Positions 29,176-37,759 of a stretch of DNA of 64,000 nucleotides are shown piece after piece (position 1 is the stretch's first letter; each line of letters begins with the position of its first letter). Location: positions 31,771-95,770 of IMG/VR virus record IMGVR_UViG_3300035694_000001. One strand, written 5' to 3'. The notes beneath the pieces are model-generated. The model was not told where the DNA came from. It saw nothing but the letters and a program-made list of their open reading frames with translations, and searched no databases. Both the position numbers and the translations under genes were made by a program. This DNA comes from a virus.

Positions 29176-29757
29176 TTATTCAGCTCCTAGGTGCGCGAGA
29201 GATCGAGCGAGATTTTTACGTGCCTGCTGGCCGATGGTCTTCGGAGGGTAACCGAAGTGAGCAGTCAAGGCAGCTGTGCCGAGCCCTCGGCAATACCGCA
29301 AATAAATATACTCCCGTTGCCTGTCAGTTAGCTCGGCCATTGCATGCGCTATCTCTCCGTAGTGATAAGCGGTTTCGATCCCTTCAAGATTTGTCAGCAT
29401 CTCTACCCAGATAATATCCGAGGCTTTGCCGGTAAACTCGCTTGTGTGGTCATCCGAGTAGGCTTCGATCTTTTCCCACGGGTCGCCGGATAGCTCAGTT
29501 TTCCTTGCATCTCGACACTGTGCCGTCCAGTGTCGAATCATCACACGCATACGATCTGACGCGTTGCGCAAAAGCCAATAATCTAGTGTGACACCCCTTC
29601 GGTCATCGTAGGTCTTGGTAGCCTGCCATAGCGCAATCCACGCTTCTTGTGCAAGATCATCTGATCTGTCTGGGAACTGCAGAGTCATACGAGAGGCCAT
29701 CCGGCGCAATTTGGGTCGGTACTGTAATAGTAACTCCCGTTCTTCCGTTATGTTCAT
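29176..29757 (-). CDS. Sigma-70 family RNA polymerase sigma factor
   Basis: The 193-residue product has a region 2-like segment (DDLAQEAWIALWQATKTYDD) near residues 33-52 and a region 4 helix-turn-helix (LTDRQREYIYLRYCRGLGTA, then PKTIGQQARK) at the C-terminus. Regions 1.1 and 3 are absent, as in small ECF-type factors. It could direct host polymerase to phage promoters. ATG 29757 has AGGAAG seven bases upstream and lies inside the endonuclease VII gene, with a 101-base overlap. Confidence 0.85.
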   Translation of the reverse strand: MNITEERELLLQYRPKLRRMASRMTLQFPDRSDDLAQEAWIALWQATKTYDDRRGVTLDYWLLRNASDRMRVMIRHWTAQCRDARKTELSGDPWEKIEAYSDDHTSEFTGKASDIIWVEMLTNLEGIETAYHYGEIAHAMAELTDRQREYIYLRYCRGLGTAALTAHFGYPPKTIGQQARKNLARSLAHLGAE

Positions 29758-30175
29758 AACTTCTTCCTAATTGTTCGCATAGTTGTCGAGCAGGCGGGTT
29801 AATGAGATACCAAAAAATACGCAAGCCTACATCCGGGTTGTCTCGAACGCGTCTACCAAGGAACTGGTTACACTCCCCACATAGCAGTCCCCGAAGTAAG
29901 TCCGTTTTATGATCATGATCATTAGCGAGTCGTTTAGTTGCGCCGGTGGCCAGCCGACAGATCCAACACAGGCCATTTTGGAATGCGTACAATAAGTCGT
30001 AAAAATCTGTGTCCGTGTCGTACACTTTGGCGGTCATCGCCCGGTGCGCTGCTTCTTTGCGTCGCTTGACCTCAGGCCGCCAGCAGGTAGCGCAGCGCGG
30101 CCCAGGGTGTGGAGCCGGGCGTTTTTGATGTTTGATGTCTTCCCCCGCATTTTTGCAGGGCTTGAGTTTCTTCAC
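29657..30175 (-). CDS. Recombination endonuclease VII-like protein
   Basis: The 172-residue product has CATCWRPEVKRR, then the core GLCWICRLAT, LANDHDHKTDLLRG, LLCGECNQFLGR. The C-terminal 34 residues are encoded over the start of the sigma gene in another frame. Similar proteins at 22569 and 60719 suggest a mobile family. Confidence 0.9.
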   Translation of the reverse strand: MKKLKPCKNAGEDIKHQKRPAPHPGPRCATCWRPEVKRRKEAAHRAMTAKVYDTDTDFYDLLYAFQNGLCWICRLATGATKRLANDHDHKTDLLRGLLCGECNQFLGRRVRDNPDVGLRIFWYLINPPARQLCEQLGRSYEHNGRTGVTITVPTQIAPDGLSYDSAVPRQIR

Positions 30176-30247
30176 GGGCTAAGTCCGATCTACTCCAGTA
30201 GCGCCGAGGTCCCAGCGAGGCGACCTCGGCGCTACGCATCGGGCTAT

Positions 30248-31375
30248 CTACTGCTGCGGCTGCCAGCCTTGGGGCGGAGCACCCTGCTGGTTACCCCAGG
30301 GGTTCGCCGGATCGGGCGCAGACGGCTGGTACCCCTGCTGGGCTTGGCCGTTGGCAGCAGTCGGCGGCCCTTGTGGGGGGCCCTGCTGAGGCTGAGTCCA
30401 TGGGGCTTGGCTGGTAGGCGGTGGGCCAGCCTGCTGCGGAGGCCCTTGCTGCCAGCCCTGGGCGGCCGGTGGCGCCTGCTGAGCCCACGGGGCTTGGCCG
30501 TTAGGCAGTCCCTGGGCAGGAGGAGGCCCTTGCTGCCAGCCCTGACCCTGAGCGGCCGGCGCTTGCGCCGTCTGATACGGGTTGCCCTGCTGCGGCGGAG
30601 GGCCTTGCTGCCATGGGGTCTGGCTTTGCTGAGGCGGTGCCGTCTGTGCTGGAGGGCCCTGCTGCGGCGCTCCGTTGGTTTGCTGAGGCGGCCCTGCAAA
30701 GAAAGAATCATTGCGGCTGCCTGCAGGCGGCGGGACGTACCGGGCGGTATAGGTGAACGCCGGCATTCCTTTCTGACCATTCTGCTGAGTAGTCTGCCGA
30801 GAACCTGTGCGGGTCACCCACAGCTGGCCGCCGATCCTCAGCCGGATCTCACCTGTGTTCGCCGCACGCATAGCCTCGGTGACAGCCTTGGTGACATCCT
30901 TAGATTGAGGCAGCCAAATTGACCGCATACCGGTGTCCTCAGGGTCATTCGGCATTCGTTCATTAGTTTGCAGCGTCACGACCTTAATCATGATCGGTCG
31001 GTCACTATTCGGCCAAAACATCGGCTGCTTGGTCTTCTGATCGGTTTGCTGCCGTTCGCCGAGGCCAACGATTTCGCCGCCTCGCTCGTAGCCAATGCAA
31101 GAATCGTCACCAAACGACATGTATTTACCGCCAGTGCTGCTGGTGAAAAACTCATCATCGCCGTCTTCGTTAGCCGAGCTTGGCTGCGGCGCAGGCGGAG
31201 CTTGAGGCGTTTGCTGCCACGGCTGGCCCTGCCCCTGAGCGGGCGGCCCCGCCTGGGGCGGAGGGCCTTGCTGGGGAGGCGCTGGCTGCCAGCCCTGGTT
31301 TGGCGGTGGCCCCTGAGGCGGTCCTTGCTGCCATCCCTGAGGCGGGGCCCCTTGCTGCCACGGTGCTTGAGTCAT
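30248..31375 (-). CDS. SSB-like protein with two Pro/Gln-rich disordered arms
   Basis: The 375-residue product has a folded core at about 68-225 flanked by low-complexity arms made of QGPP, GWQQGPP and APPQ units. The core has an OB-like strand pattern (GGEIVGLGERQQ, IMIKVVTLQTNER, RLRIGGQLWVT). This position, directly before a RecB-like nuclease, is where actinophages often encode an ssDNA-binding protein. The arms could drive self-association. The SSB role is inferred. Confidence 0.6.
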   Translation of the reverse strand: MTQAPWQQGAPPQGWQQGPPQGPPPNQGWQPAPPQQGPPPQAGPPAQGQGQPWQQTPQAPPAPQPSSANEDGDDEFFTSSTGGKYMSFGDDSCIGYERGGEIVGLGERQQTDQKTKQPMFWPNSDRPIMIKVVTLQTNERMPNDPEDTGMRSIWLPQSKDVTKAVTEAMRAANTGEIRLRIGGQLWVTRTGSRQTTQQNGQKGMPAFTYTARYVPPPAGSRNDSFFAGPPQQTNGAPQQGPPAQTAPPQQSQTPWQQGPPPQQGNPYQTAQAPAAQGQGWQQGPPPAQGLPNGQAPWAQQAPPAAQGWQQGPPQQAGPPPTSQAPWTQPQQGPPQGPPTAANGQAQQGYQPSAPDPANPWGNQQGAPPQGWQPQQ

Positions 31376-31400
31376 TGTATTAGTTTCCCTTCTCTGTTAT

Positions 31401-33263
31401 TTAGTGAGTCGGAGTGAGTTGCTGGAAAGTGGCGAGCTTGGCATTCGCCGCATCAAGGATATGGCCGACCCAACTCTCTGGGCCGTACGTGTTCGTCCAC
31501 TGCTGATAGATCGCCCAGAGGCGGTCTTGTCCCGGAGCCTCACTGATCGCTTTCATGACCCCGTCATATGTCATATCTACGATGCCAGGCTGCTGGCCCC
31601 AAGGAGCCGGAGCGTTATTTTGCTGCGGTTGTGGGTCTTGCATTGCAGGCTGGGGCTGTGCTCCATCGCGATTACGCATCGCGTGCTGCGCCTTCACACA
31701 TTCTACGATCATTGATGCGAGAGGCTCCCGGTGCTTGCGCAGCGAGGCTTCATCAATCCCAGGGCTGATCAGCCTCAGCATTGGCTGTAGCTGCTCTTTC
31801 TTTGAGAGAGTGGCCAACTCTTCCACCATCTCTGTGTAGAACACCTCAGGATCGATACCGGCCCCGGTCCGAGCGATAAGATCTTGGATGTACTCGGCCG
31901 GCGGGGTGTTCTTGCTGGACCCCTTCGGTGCGGGGGGTTGCGGGCCTGGCGGCACGCCCTGAGGCGGGGCCTCAGCTGCCGGATACTGCGGCGGCTGAGA
32001 TGCCGGGCCGTGAGCCACCGTGCCTGGCGGGACGCCTGGAGGCAGCTGCTGGCCGACCACCGCAGCGGCTTGGGTGTTCATCTGAGCTACCTGCTCAGGG
32101 CCGATCGGTTGGCCAGACTGAATCTGCTGGTTGATGACTTCCTTGATCTGAGCTGCGTTGCCGTTTTGAGGCAATACAGCTTGCGCGGCAACCCACTCAA
32201 GCGGGGGGCAGCCCTGCTCGGCGGTGTGCATGTAGCCACATGTGGGGCACTTGGGTTGAGGCTGCCATTCGCCTGGCTGCGTAGGTGCTAAGATTCCTTG
32301 AGATCCTGTGTCGTCGCGAGTGTAGGGCTGAGGCATTACTACTTGAGCGGCAGCAGCGAAGGATTCCGCGACGCCTTGAATCCCAGGCACGACAGCCGGG
32401 GCAAGCCCAGTGCCCGGAAAGTACTCGTGAATGTTGATTTTCTGCTGGTGCCAGGCACGGTTATCCTCAGCAATCCGAGCGCCGACCCAGCCGAGGTCAA
32501 CCGGCACACGCAGAGCTTTAGCTTCGCCGGAGCCCGGACGGCACCACACCACAATAGAGAAGTCTCGCCGGACGGGCGGCATCGGCTCGTACTCGTGCGT
32601 GTCGTAATTCATGACGACCTCGGCATTGCTGTAGTAAGCCTGCTGAATGGTTTTGCCGCTGGGGTGCTCTACCGGGTCTTTTTCCGTTTTCCAGTCGATA
32701 ATTACCCAGGTGCCGTCATCCAATTCACCAATAGCATCAATCCTGCCACCCCGGTCGTAGATACGGCAATACACCACACGCTCATTGTAGCCGGGAACGA
32801 TCTTGATTTTCTTCGCGATCAACTCTGCTTCCACAGCTTTAATATCCGCATGGAAGTACTCGGCGATAGTATCTAAACTCTCTCCTTTCCCGAAATACCG
32901 ATCGAAGACGTGGTGCTGTGCAGAGCCGAGGTTGGCACCTGAACTGCCCCCGCCGGCCTCGAACGCAGCTGCTTCGATGGAATCCATGAGCTTGTCGTAC
33001 CCAGGATCGCTGGGGTCGGCGGCCCCGGCTCGTGCCATGAGGTCCGGCCGTAGGCCCATGCCTCGGATCACGGTCCGGCGGCGCCAGATAGTGAGCCCGT
33101 AGCCGCTCTCCATGGTGCCGGCCACTGTAGTTACCCGCGTGCGGCCCTTCACCTCACCGGTAGTCATGTCGGGCAGCAGGTACCGGCCTAGGCCGTCGCG
33201 CGGCACGTCAGCGTCGCGCACCTCCCCGCTGGTTACCTCGGTAAAAAATGTGTCATCAGTCAT
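31401..33263 (-). CDS. RecB/Cas4-like PD-(D/E)XK nuclease
   Basis: The 620-residue product has an N-terminal nuclease domain. The SGANLGSAQHHVFDRYF helix carries a conserved His, and GRIDAIGELDDGTWVIIDWK gives Asp175, Asp190 and Lys192 as the catalytic set. A CPTCGYMH zinc motif lies near 338. Residues 360-460 and 540-570 are Pro/Gln-rich like the SSB-like partner, and the C-terminal part is helical. A role in recombination or end processing is likely. AAGGAG lies upstream of ATG 33263. Confidence 0.8.
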   Translation of the reverse strand: MTDDTFFTEVTSGEVRDADVPRDGLGRYLLPDMTTGEVKGRTRVTTVAGTMESGYGLTIWRRRTVIRGMGLRPDLMARAGAADPSDPGYDKLMDSIEAAAFEAGGGSSGANLGSAQHHVFDRYFGKGESLDTIAEYFHADIKAVEAELIAKKIKIVPGYNERVVYCRIYDRGGRIDAIGELDDGTWVIIDWKTEKDPVEHPSGKTIQQAYYSNAEVVMNYDTHEYEPMPPVRRDFSIVVWCRPGSGEAKALRVPVDLGWVGARIAEDNRAWHQQKINIHEYFPGTGLAPAVVPGIQGVAESFAAAAQVVMPQPYTRDDTGSQGILAPTQPGEWQPQPKCPTCGYMHTAEQGCPPLEWVAAQAVLPQNGNAAQIKEVINQQIQSGQPIGPEQVAQMNTQAAAVVGQQLPPGVPPGTVAHGPASQPPQYPAAEAPPQGVPPGPQPPAPKGSSKNTPPAEYIQDLIARTGAGIDPEVFYTEMVEELATLSKKEQLQPMLRLISPGIDEASLRKHREPLASMIVECVKAQHAMRNRDGAQPQPAMQDPQPQQNNAPAPWGQQPGIVDMTYDGVMKAISEAPGQDRLWAIYQQWTNTYGPESWVGHILDAANAKLATFQQLTPTH

Positions 33264-33490
33264 TAGCTAAACTCCTTCCTATTCATTCCATCCACAAACG
33301 CGTCCCACTCGCCTGGATCGAACCGAAGCTCAAAAGCCGGAAAATTAGAATCTCGGACAGCCACCGACCCATCGGCAAACTTGGCGACCTCGACACAATT
33401 GCAGTCTTTCGGGCGGTCAATAGTTTTCTGAGCGCGTCGCCACGTCAGTTCATTAGAACTGCGGGCATACAACTCGGTCTTGTCTTTCAT
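33263..33490 (-). CDS. DUF397 domain protein
   Basis: The 75-residue product matches DUF397: LTWRRAQKT, NCVEVAKFADGSVAVRDSN, then PGEWDAFVDGMNRKEF. DUF397 proteins are abundant in filamentous actinobacteria, usually beside XRE-type regulators with which they are thought to act. No XRE partner is adjacent here. A phage copy may interfere with such host pairs. Confidence 0.85.
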   Translation of the reverse strand: MKDKTELYARSSNELTWRRAQKTIDRPKDCNCVEVAKFADGSVAVRDSNFPAFELRFDPGEWDAFVDGMNRKEFS

Positions 33491-33742
33491 TTACTTACCT
33501 CCTGGGTATCCGAGCACAGAGCTTAGATAGTTATTAACTTGTGCTAGCTTTGCGTCTAACTGAGCCTGCATCAGCTTCTCAAGGTTCTGAGTAGCATCGC
33601 GTTGCTCTTTCGCGAAATAAAGCAGAAGCTGGCCGATGGCTTGAGTGGCCAGAGCGGTGCTTTCTGGGTATGTCATAGCTGAGCGTCTAGCATCAGCAAG
33701 CAATGCCTCTGCCCTATCGATCTCATCAATCTTGTTAGTCAT
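33491..33742 (-). CDS. 83-residue helical protein
   Basis: ATG 33742 has TAGGAGAGGG upstream. The product is helical and amphipathic (NLEKLMQAQLDAKLAQVNNY), probably a coiled coil. It lies in the replication operon. No family is recognised. Confidence 0.65.
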   Translation of the reverse strand: MTNKIDEIDRAEALLADARRSAMTYPESTALATQAIGQLLLYFAKEQRDATQNLEKLMQAQLDAKLAQVNNYLSSVLGYPGGK

Positions 33743-33908
33743 TCCCTCTCCTAGGTAAATACTGCTTGACTTCTGAATCTGGATATTGCTCATTCCATAC
33801 CCAATTAAGCACAGTTCGGGCAATATCCGTGTCTGAATCCCCTGCTTCTGCATCAACAACTTCATCAAACCGATCTAGCATTCGCTGCACTTCATGTATA
33901 TCTCTCAT
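33735..33908 (-). CDS. 57-residue acidic protein
   Basis: The ATG overlaps the helicase stop by ATGA. The product is acidic with helices (VQRMLDRFDEVVDAEAGDSD and ARTVLNWVWNEQYP). Its stop overlaps the next gene's start region. Confidence 0.55.
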   Translation of the reverse strand: MRDIHEVQRMLDRFDEVVDAEAGDSDTDIARTVLNWVWNEQYPDSEVKQYLPRRGND

Positions 33909-35638
33909 ACGGATACCTCCGTTCTCGCTTCTTGATAAACGCTGCGGTACACCGGGCCGAGGGTTCGGCTGGCAATTTTAATCGTGATGGCGTCGGAAGC
34001 CTGGGCCATTGTCATTCCGTCGACACTTATATTCAGCGTCTGGGCGAAGCTCTGCTGTCCCGGTGTCGCGGTCCGTCCGGTCTGCCGCCACGCAGCTTTT
34101 TTGTGGGTAATTGTAGGGTCATCATCGAGAGCCGCATCACTTCCTATCCTTGCCGCTTCCATGGGGGTAACGCCCTCGGCCAGCCAGTAGCCGCCGGCAA
34201 AAGTCTTGGTTGATCCTGTCACGCCGACGTTATACATGCCGTTGATAGGCACCATAAAAAATATCCGAGCGCGTCCGCACTTACTCTTCTCGCTGGTTGC
34301 GATGAAGGGCATGCCGAAGTCAGTTTCTAGCCATCGTGCCGACGTTCGCTCAAAGAGATCCACATGATGAACACCGGTAATTTTCTTGGCGGTCAGCTCT
34401 CGCTCTTCAGGCTCTATGTCAAGGAGCTTGAAACACTCCTGGCAAAGGTTTTGGTCAATGCGCGACACATACCGAAGCACCCGGTACTCACCGCACTCAT
34501 CACACTCTTCAAGCTCTTGGTCTACGTCCTCGCCCGGCTCAGGTGTCTTAGATAGGTCAACCGCAGCGGCCATGTCTTTCTCGTCCAGTGTGCCGACGAA
34601 ATCAAGGATCCACGCAAGCTCCTTTCCTACCCACGGACGCAGCGCGCGGCCGATCTCTTGGATGAACCGACCTGCGAACTTGGTTCGCCGAAGGCAAAAC
34701 ACTCCATCGCAGCGCGGTGAATCCCAGCCCTCGGCCAGCGCCGAGCAAGTCACCAGCACTTTAACCGCACCGGTCTCAAAACCATGGAAAGCCCACTTGC
34801 GGTCTTTTGGTTTGGTGCTGGAAAATACCTCAGCTACGGAAACACCGGACTCTTTCAACGCTTCAGCGAAGAAACGCGCACTTGCCTGGGTAGGAGCGAA
34901 TAGGGCTATGGATTTGCCAGGGGTGATTGTGTGGTATGCATTAACCACGGTGTCTCGGAGACTATCAACCATGACCTGCTCTCCGAGGTCTTTCTCGCTA
35001 TAATCACCATCCGCTGCGGTACGCACCTGAGACATGTCAAGGTCGCCGCCAAGCTGCAACGAGTAGGGCTTGACCAGGTACCCTCGGTCGACGGCCCAGC
35101 CGATCGAGCGCTTGAAAACCACCTCCTCCCATATGTCGCCTAGCCCTAGTTTGTCCGAGCGCATCCACGTGGCTGTGAAGCCGGCTAGGTAGGCTGAGCC
35201 CCCTGGCACGGCTCCGATCCATTCGTAGTGCCTCCTGTAAATGCTTGAGACTGATACATGTGCTTCGTCCACAACGGTGAGCTGTGGTTTAGGCACTGTC
35301 TCCATTCGTTTAGGATCGCGGAGTGAGTGAATAGAGATGACGCGACATCGCTTATTTATCTCATGGCGGCGTCCTTTCACCACGCCGATATCATCGGGGT
35401 CAATTCCCGCATCCAGCAGCTTCCTAATTGTTTGGTCAATTAGTGTGTCTCGATGCAACAATATGTTTACGCTGCTTGTTCGTGCGCTATTTAGAACTTT
35501 ACCCGAGATATCTGCCATGACTACTGTCTTACCCGTCCCCGTAGGCTGTTGAATGCCGAGACGGTGCAAGCCTTTGGCGTACCCGTTATGCAGGGCCGTC
35601 GCGGCTTGTTTCTGGTAATCACGTAGTTGCACGGTCAT
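33905..35638 (-). CDS. SF2 DEAD/DEAH-box helicase
   Basis: The 577-residue product is a superfamily 2 helicase: Q-motif-like LRDYQKQA, Walker A QPTGTGKT at 31-38, DEAH at 124-127, a TAT motif (FTATWMRSD), and motif VI-like QEIGRALRP. A four-Cys zinc site (CDECGEY, CQECF) follows the helicase core at about 375-405, and the C-terminus is a separate domain. It is the general phage helicase type used in recombination and replication restart. Confidence 0.9.
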   Translation of the reverse strand: MTVQLRDYQKQAATALHNGYAKGLHRLGIQQPTGTGKTVVMADISGKVLNSARTSSVNILLHRDTLIDQTIRKLLDAGIDPDDIGVVKGRRHEINKRCRVISIHSLRDPKRMETVPKPQLTVVDEAHVSVSSIYRRHYEWIGAVPGGSAYLAGFTATWMRSDKLGLGDIWEEVVFKRSIGWAVDRGYLVKPYSLQLGGDLDMSQVRTAADGDYSEKDLGEQVMVDSLRDTVVNAYHTITPGKSIALFAPTQASARFFAEALKESGVSVAEVFSSTKPKDRKWAFHGFETGAVKVLVTCSALAEGWDSPRCDGVFCLRRTKFAGRFIQEIGRALRPWVGKELAWILDFVGTLDEKDMAAAVDLSKTPEPGEDVDQELEECDECGEYRVLRYVSRIDQNLCQECFKLLDIEPEERELTAKKITGVHHVDLFERTSARWLETDFGMPFIATSEKSKCGRARIFFMVPINGMYNVGVTGSTKTFAGGYWLAEGVTPMEAARIGSDAALDDDPTITHKKAAWRQTGRTATPGQQSFAQTLNISVDGMTMAQASDAITIKIASRTLGPVYRSVYQEARTEVSV

Positions 35639-35943
35639 GGCTTTACGAGAGGTTCCTCAAGTGAGATGCGCTGGTCAGCGTGGGCAAGATAGTTTCCGAT
35701 TAGCTCTTCGAGTAGTTCAGTTGCCGGCCACACTAATTGCCGGTTTTTGTGGTTTATTAACCAAGCATGTACTTCATCTCCGCGCCGCGCAACCACTCCA
35801 CTCGGATTCACAGCAACTGCCCAGACTTCGCCGCATTCCGAGCAAAACAACTCGCCCTCTGGCGCGAGGTTACGCAGCGAAAGGGGACGGTTCGCCACTG
35901 CGTGGATGTGACTGCATTTGGGGCAATCGAAGCGGCGGGTCAT
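35635..35943 (-). CDS. Zinc ribbon protein
   Basis: The 102-residue product begins FDCPKCSHIH and has CSECGEVWAV about 20 residues later, a full four-Cys ribbon. A helix at the C-terminus (ATELLEELIGNYLAHAD) may mediate contact. It overlaps the helicase start by 4 bases, suggesting a joint role. Confidence 0.7.
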   Translation of the reverse strand: MTRRFDCPKCSHIHAVANRPLSLRNLAPEGELFCSECGEVWAVAVNPSGVVARRGDEVHAWLINHKNRQLVWPATELLEELIGNYLAHADQRISLEEPLVKP

Positions 35944-36206
35944 TTGTGAGTCTCCAAAACCTTAGCGCAGCATTCGGCGAAGTACTTACGCCCTCGGTGA
36001 CCGTAGCCATCTGATGTGCCATGGATCAACGAGCCAGGCTCGAAGTCTTCGCCGCAGCCACGGCAGCTACCAGGGAACTGGGAGGCAAACCAGCCGCGTG
36101 TGGCCAGCTCTGCACGAAACTTCTTCTCCTCGGCTTCCTGCTTCTTGGCAGCTGTCTTGCCGCACGAGTACAAAGGCAGCTCGCAGCACTCACACTTCGT
36201 GGCCAT
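35940..36206 (-). CDS. Small protein with two zinc sites
   Basis: The 88-residue product from ATG 36206 has CECCELPLYSC, CRGCGEDFEPG and CCAKV. The second part (GCGEDFEPGSLIHG) resembles the treble-clef pattern of small PARP-type or HNH-like fingers. It is coupled by ATGA to the next gene. Confidence 0.65.
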   Translation of the reverse strand: MATKCECCELPLYSCGKTAAKKQEAEEKKFRAELATRGWFASQFPGSCRGCGEDFEPGSLIHGTSDGYGHRGRKYFAECCAKVLETHK

Positions 36207-36936
36207 GATCGCTTCCCATGAAGTACTTGCGAACGTAGGCCAGGGTGTTAAGGGCTTTCTCGCTGGCACCCCGTCTATCGCAAGCTTCGTTGCCATGTGT
36301 CGGGCACTGAGAATCACGAGCCAGGCAATCAAGCTCCCGGTTGTAAGGGCAGCTGCACTTGAAACGCAAAGCCTTAATCTCTCGGCGTAGCTCGGCTTTC
36401 TTGCCTGGCTTCAACATCGGACTATCAAATGCGTCAACTCCATGCGCGGGGCAATCGGGACTCGGCATGATTTTATCTTGGTCTACCCAGTAAGAGCAGC
36501 TGCATTGACGTTTCCGGGCGGCTAGCTCCTGCTGCAGCTCGACAATCTGACTAGTCGCGTTGTCGTTAGAGTGGGCCAACTTCTGAATCTTGTTATTAGA
36601 GGAGGCCAACTTCTGAGTCAGCTCCGCTACGTTGTTGTTAGCACGCTCTAGCGCTCGACCCAATGCCCGCACATAATCTTGTTGTCGTGTCAACTTCCTG
36701 GCTGCCTCAGCGGCCAGCGTCGCGGCCGTGTGGTCGCCCGTGACATAGTCACCAGGGCAGGGACAGTTGGGGTCTTCTTCGAGCGTGGGGGCCTTCTGGT
36801 AGCCGAGTGTTTCGGCTAGGATATCATGGATCTCGGCTAACTCGGTAAGCTCAGCACGTCGCTGATTAGATAAGTGCACAACCAGTTCGTTGAAGTCTGA
36901 TGGGTCTGCGATTACTTGGAACCAATCATCTGCCAT
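36190..36936 (-). CDS. Coiled-coil protein with duplicated CSC...C..HG motifs
   Basis: The 248-residue product has a central coiled coil (AELTQKLASSNNKIQKL) and two similar metal-like motifs: QCSCSYWVDQ...DCPAHG and KCSCPYNREL...QCPTHG. An earlier CPCPGDYVTGDH may be a third. It looks like a scaffold with zinc knuckles. No family is recognised. Confidence 0.65.
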   Translation of the reverse strand: MADDWFQVIADPSDFNELVVHLSNQRRAELTELAEIHDILAETLGYQKAPTLEEDPNCPCPGDYVTGDHTAATLAAEAARKLTRQQDYVRALGRALERANNNVAELTQKLASSNNKIQKLAHSNDNATSQIVELQQELAARKRQCSCSYWVDQDKIMPSPDCPAHGVDAFDSPMLKPGKKAELRREIKALRFKCSCPYNRELDCLARDSQCPTHGNEACDRRGASEKALNTLAYVRKYFMGSDHGHEV

Positions 36937-37237
36937 TCTTCTCTCCTTTCAGTGCGTCAAGTTTACGAGTAACCATCTGCCCGACGCGACGCACCGATTC
37001 AGTTGCCGGATTCTTGGGGTCTATGCCTCGCAGCGCAGTGTGAAGTTTCTTGCAGTAGTCAGCCAATACCTCAAAATCAGTGATCCGAGCTGCTTGTAAT
37101 TCTGTTATATCCTGTCGGAGTATTGTGTCTCTCAGGCGTAGCCGCTCCACCTCAGCAACTAACCAACCCGTGTCGGTTTGTGGGTGCAACTTTGGGTACT
37201 TGGCTTTGATGTTTTCTAGTCGGTCAGTTGCCACCAT
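36926..37237 (-). CDS. Helical protein, paralogue of the upstream gene
   Basis: The 103-residue product shares with the gene at 37224-37643 the motifs WLVAEVERLR, AARITDFEVL and DPKNPATESVRRVGQMVTRK. The two are tandem duplicates. They are mostly coiled helices. The function is unknown. Confidence 0.65.
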   Translation of the reverse strand: MVATDRLENIKAKYPKLHPQTDTGWLVAEVERLRLRDTILRQDITELQAARITDFEVLADYCKKLHTALRGIDPKNPATESVRRVGQMVTRKLDALKGEKNGR

Positions 37238-37643
37238 CGCCCTCTTTCCCACGCAAAGCTTTAAGCTTATGGTTGATACTTTGCGCTAGCATGCGCAAAG
37301 CGCCATGCGCGGGGCTATTAGGATCAAAGCTTCCAAGAGCCCGGCTGCTTCGCCTAGCTTGGTCTAACAGTTGCTCTAAGTCAGTAATCCTGGCCGCACG
37401 TGGCTGCTCAGTTTGTTGCCGCAGCATAGCTACCTGACCAATAAGCCAGTCTATGTCTTTTTGTGTTGCACGATCTCGATCAACGCTGCGGGCAAAGATA
37501 GCTTCGAGATCTTCAGATAAAGATGGTAACTCGGTAATACGAGCTTCTCGCAGCCGCTCGACTTCAGCAATCAACCAATCGGCATCACGGTTGCTTACAT
37601 AATACTTGCTCTGGTTTATTTTTATCCACTCTAGATGATCCAT
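37224..37643 (-). CDS. Helical protein with internal repeat
   Basis: The 139-residue product contains two copies of DWLI-x-[EQ]V-x2-LR followed by ARIT[ED]L, and an end matching the next gene. It is first in the large minus operon, divergent from DNA polymerase. It is probably a coiled-coil protein of unknown role. Confidence 0.65.
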   Translation of the reverse strand: MDHLEWIKINQSKYYVSNRDADWLIAEVERLREARITELPSLSEDLEAIFARSVDRDRATQKDIDWLIGQVAMLRQQTEQPRAARITDLEQLLDQARRSSRALGSFDPNSPAHGALRMLAQSINHKLKALRGKEGDGGN

Positions 37644-37700
37644 CCGTCCACCTCCTCGATGTCAAGGCGGCCGACGCTACACCCTGTCAGGAGTCGACGC

Positions 37701-37752
37701 AAGTAGACACAAGTAGTCAGAAGTAGACACGGCCTGGCATCCGCTGTACAGT
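37701..37752 (+). promoter_or_regulatory. DNA polymerase promoter with three 10-bp iterons
   Basis: AAGTAGACAC, AAGTAGTCAG and AAGTAGACAC lie head to tail at 37701-37730. The third contains a -35 box TAGACA (37724-37729), 17 bases before TACAGT (37747-37752). The GTG start is 7 bases further, so the mRNA is probably leaderless. GTCAGAAGTAGACAC recurs exactly at 51209-51223. Confidence 0.6.
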
Positions 37753-37759
37753 CGCCCCG

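Noticed and set aside
30044-30922. 292-residue plus-strand frame
   Set aside because: It is a shadow of the Pro/Gln-rich SSB-like gene; its Leu/Arg repeats come from antisense translation of the CAG/CCG-rich arms.
33263-33490. Toxin-antitoxin pair
   Set aside because: DUF397 is present but no XRE-like or toxin-like partner is adjacent.
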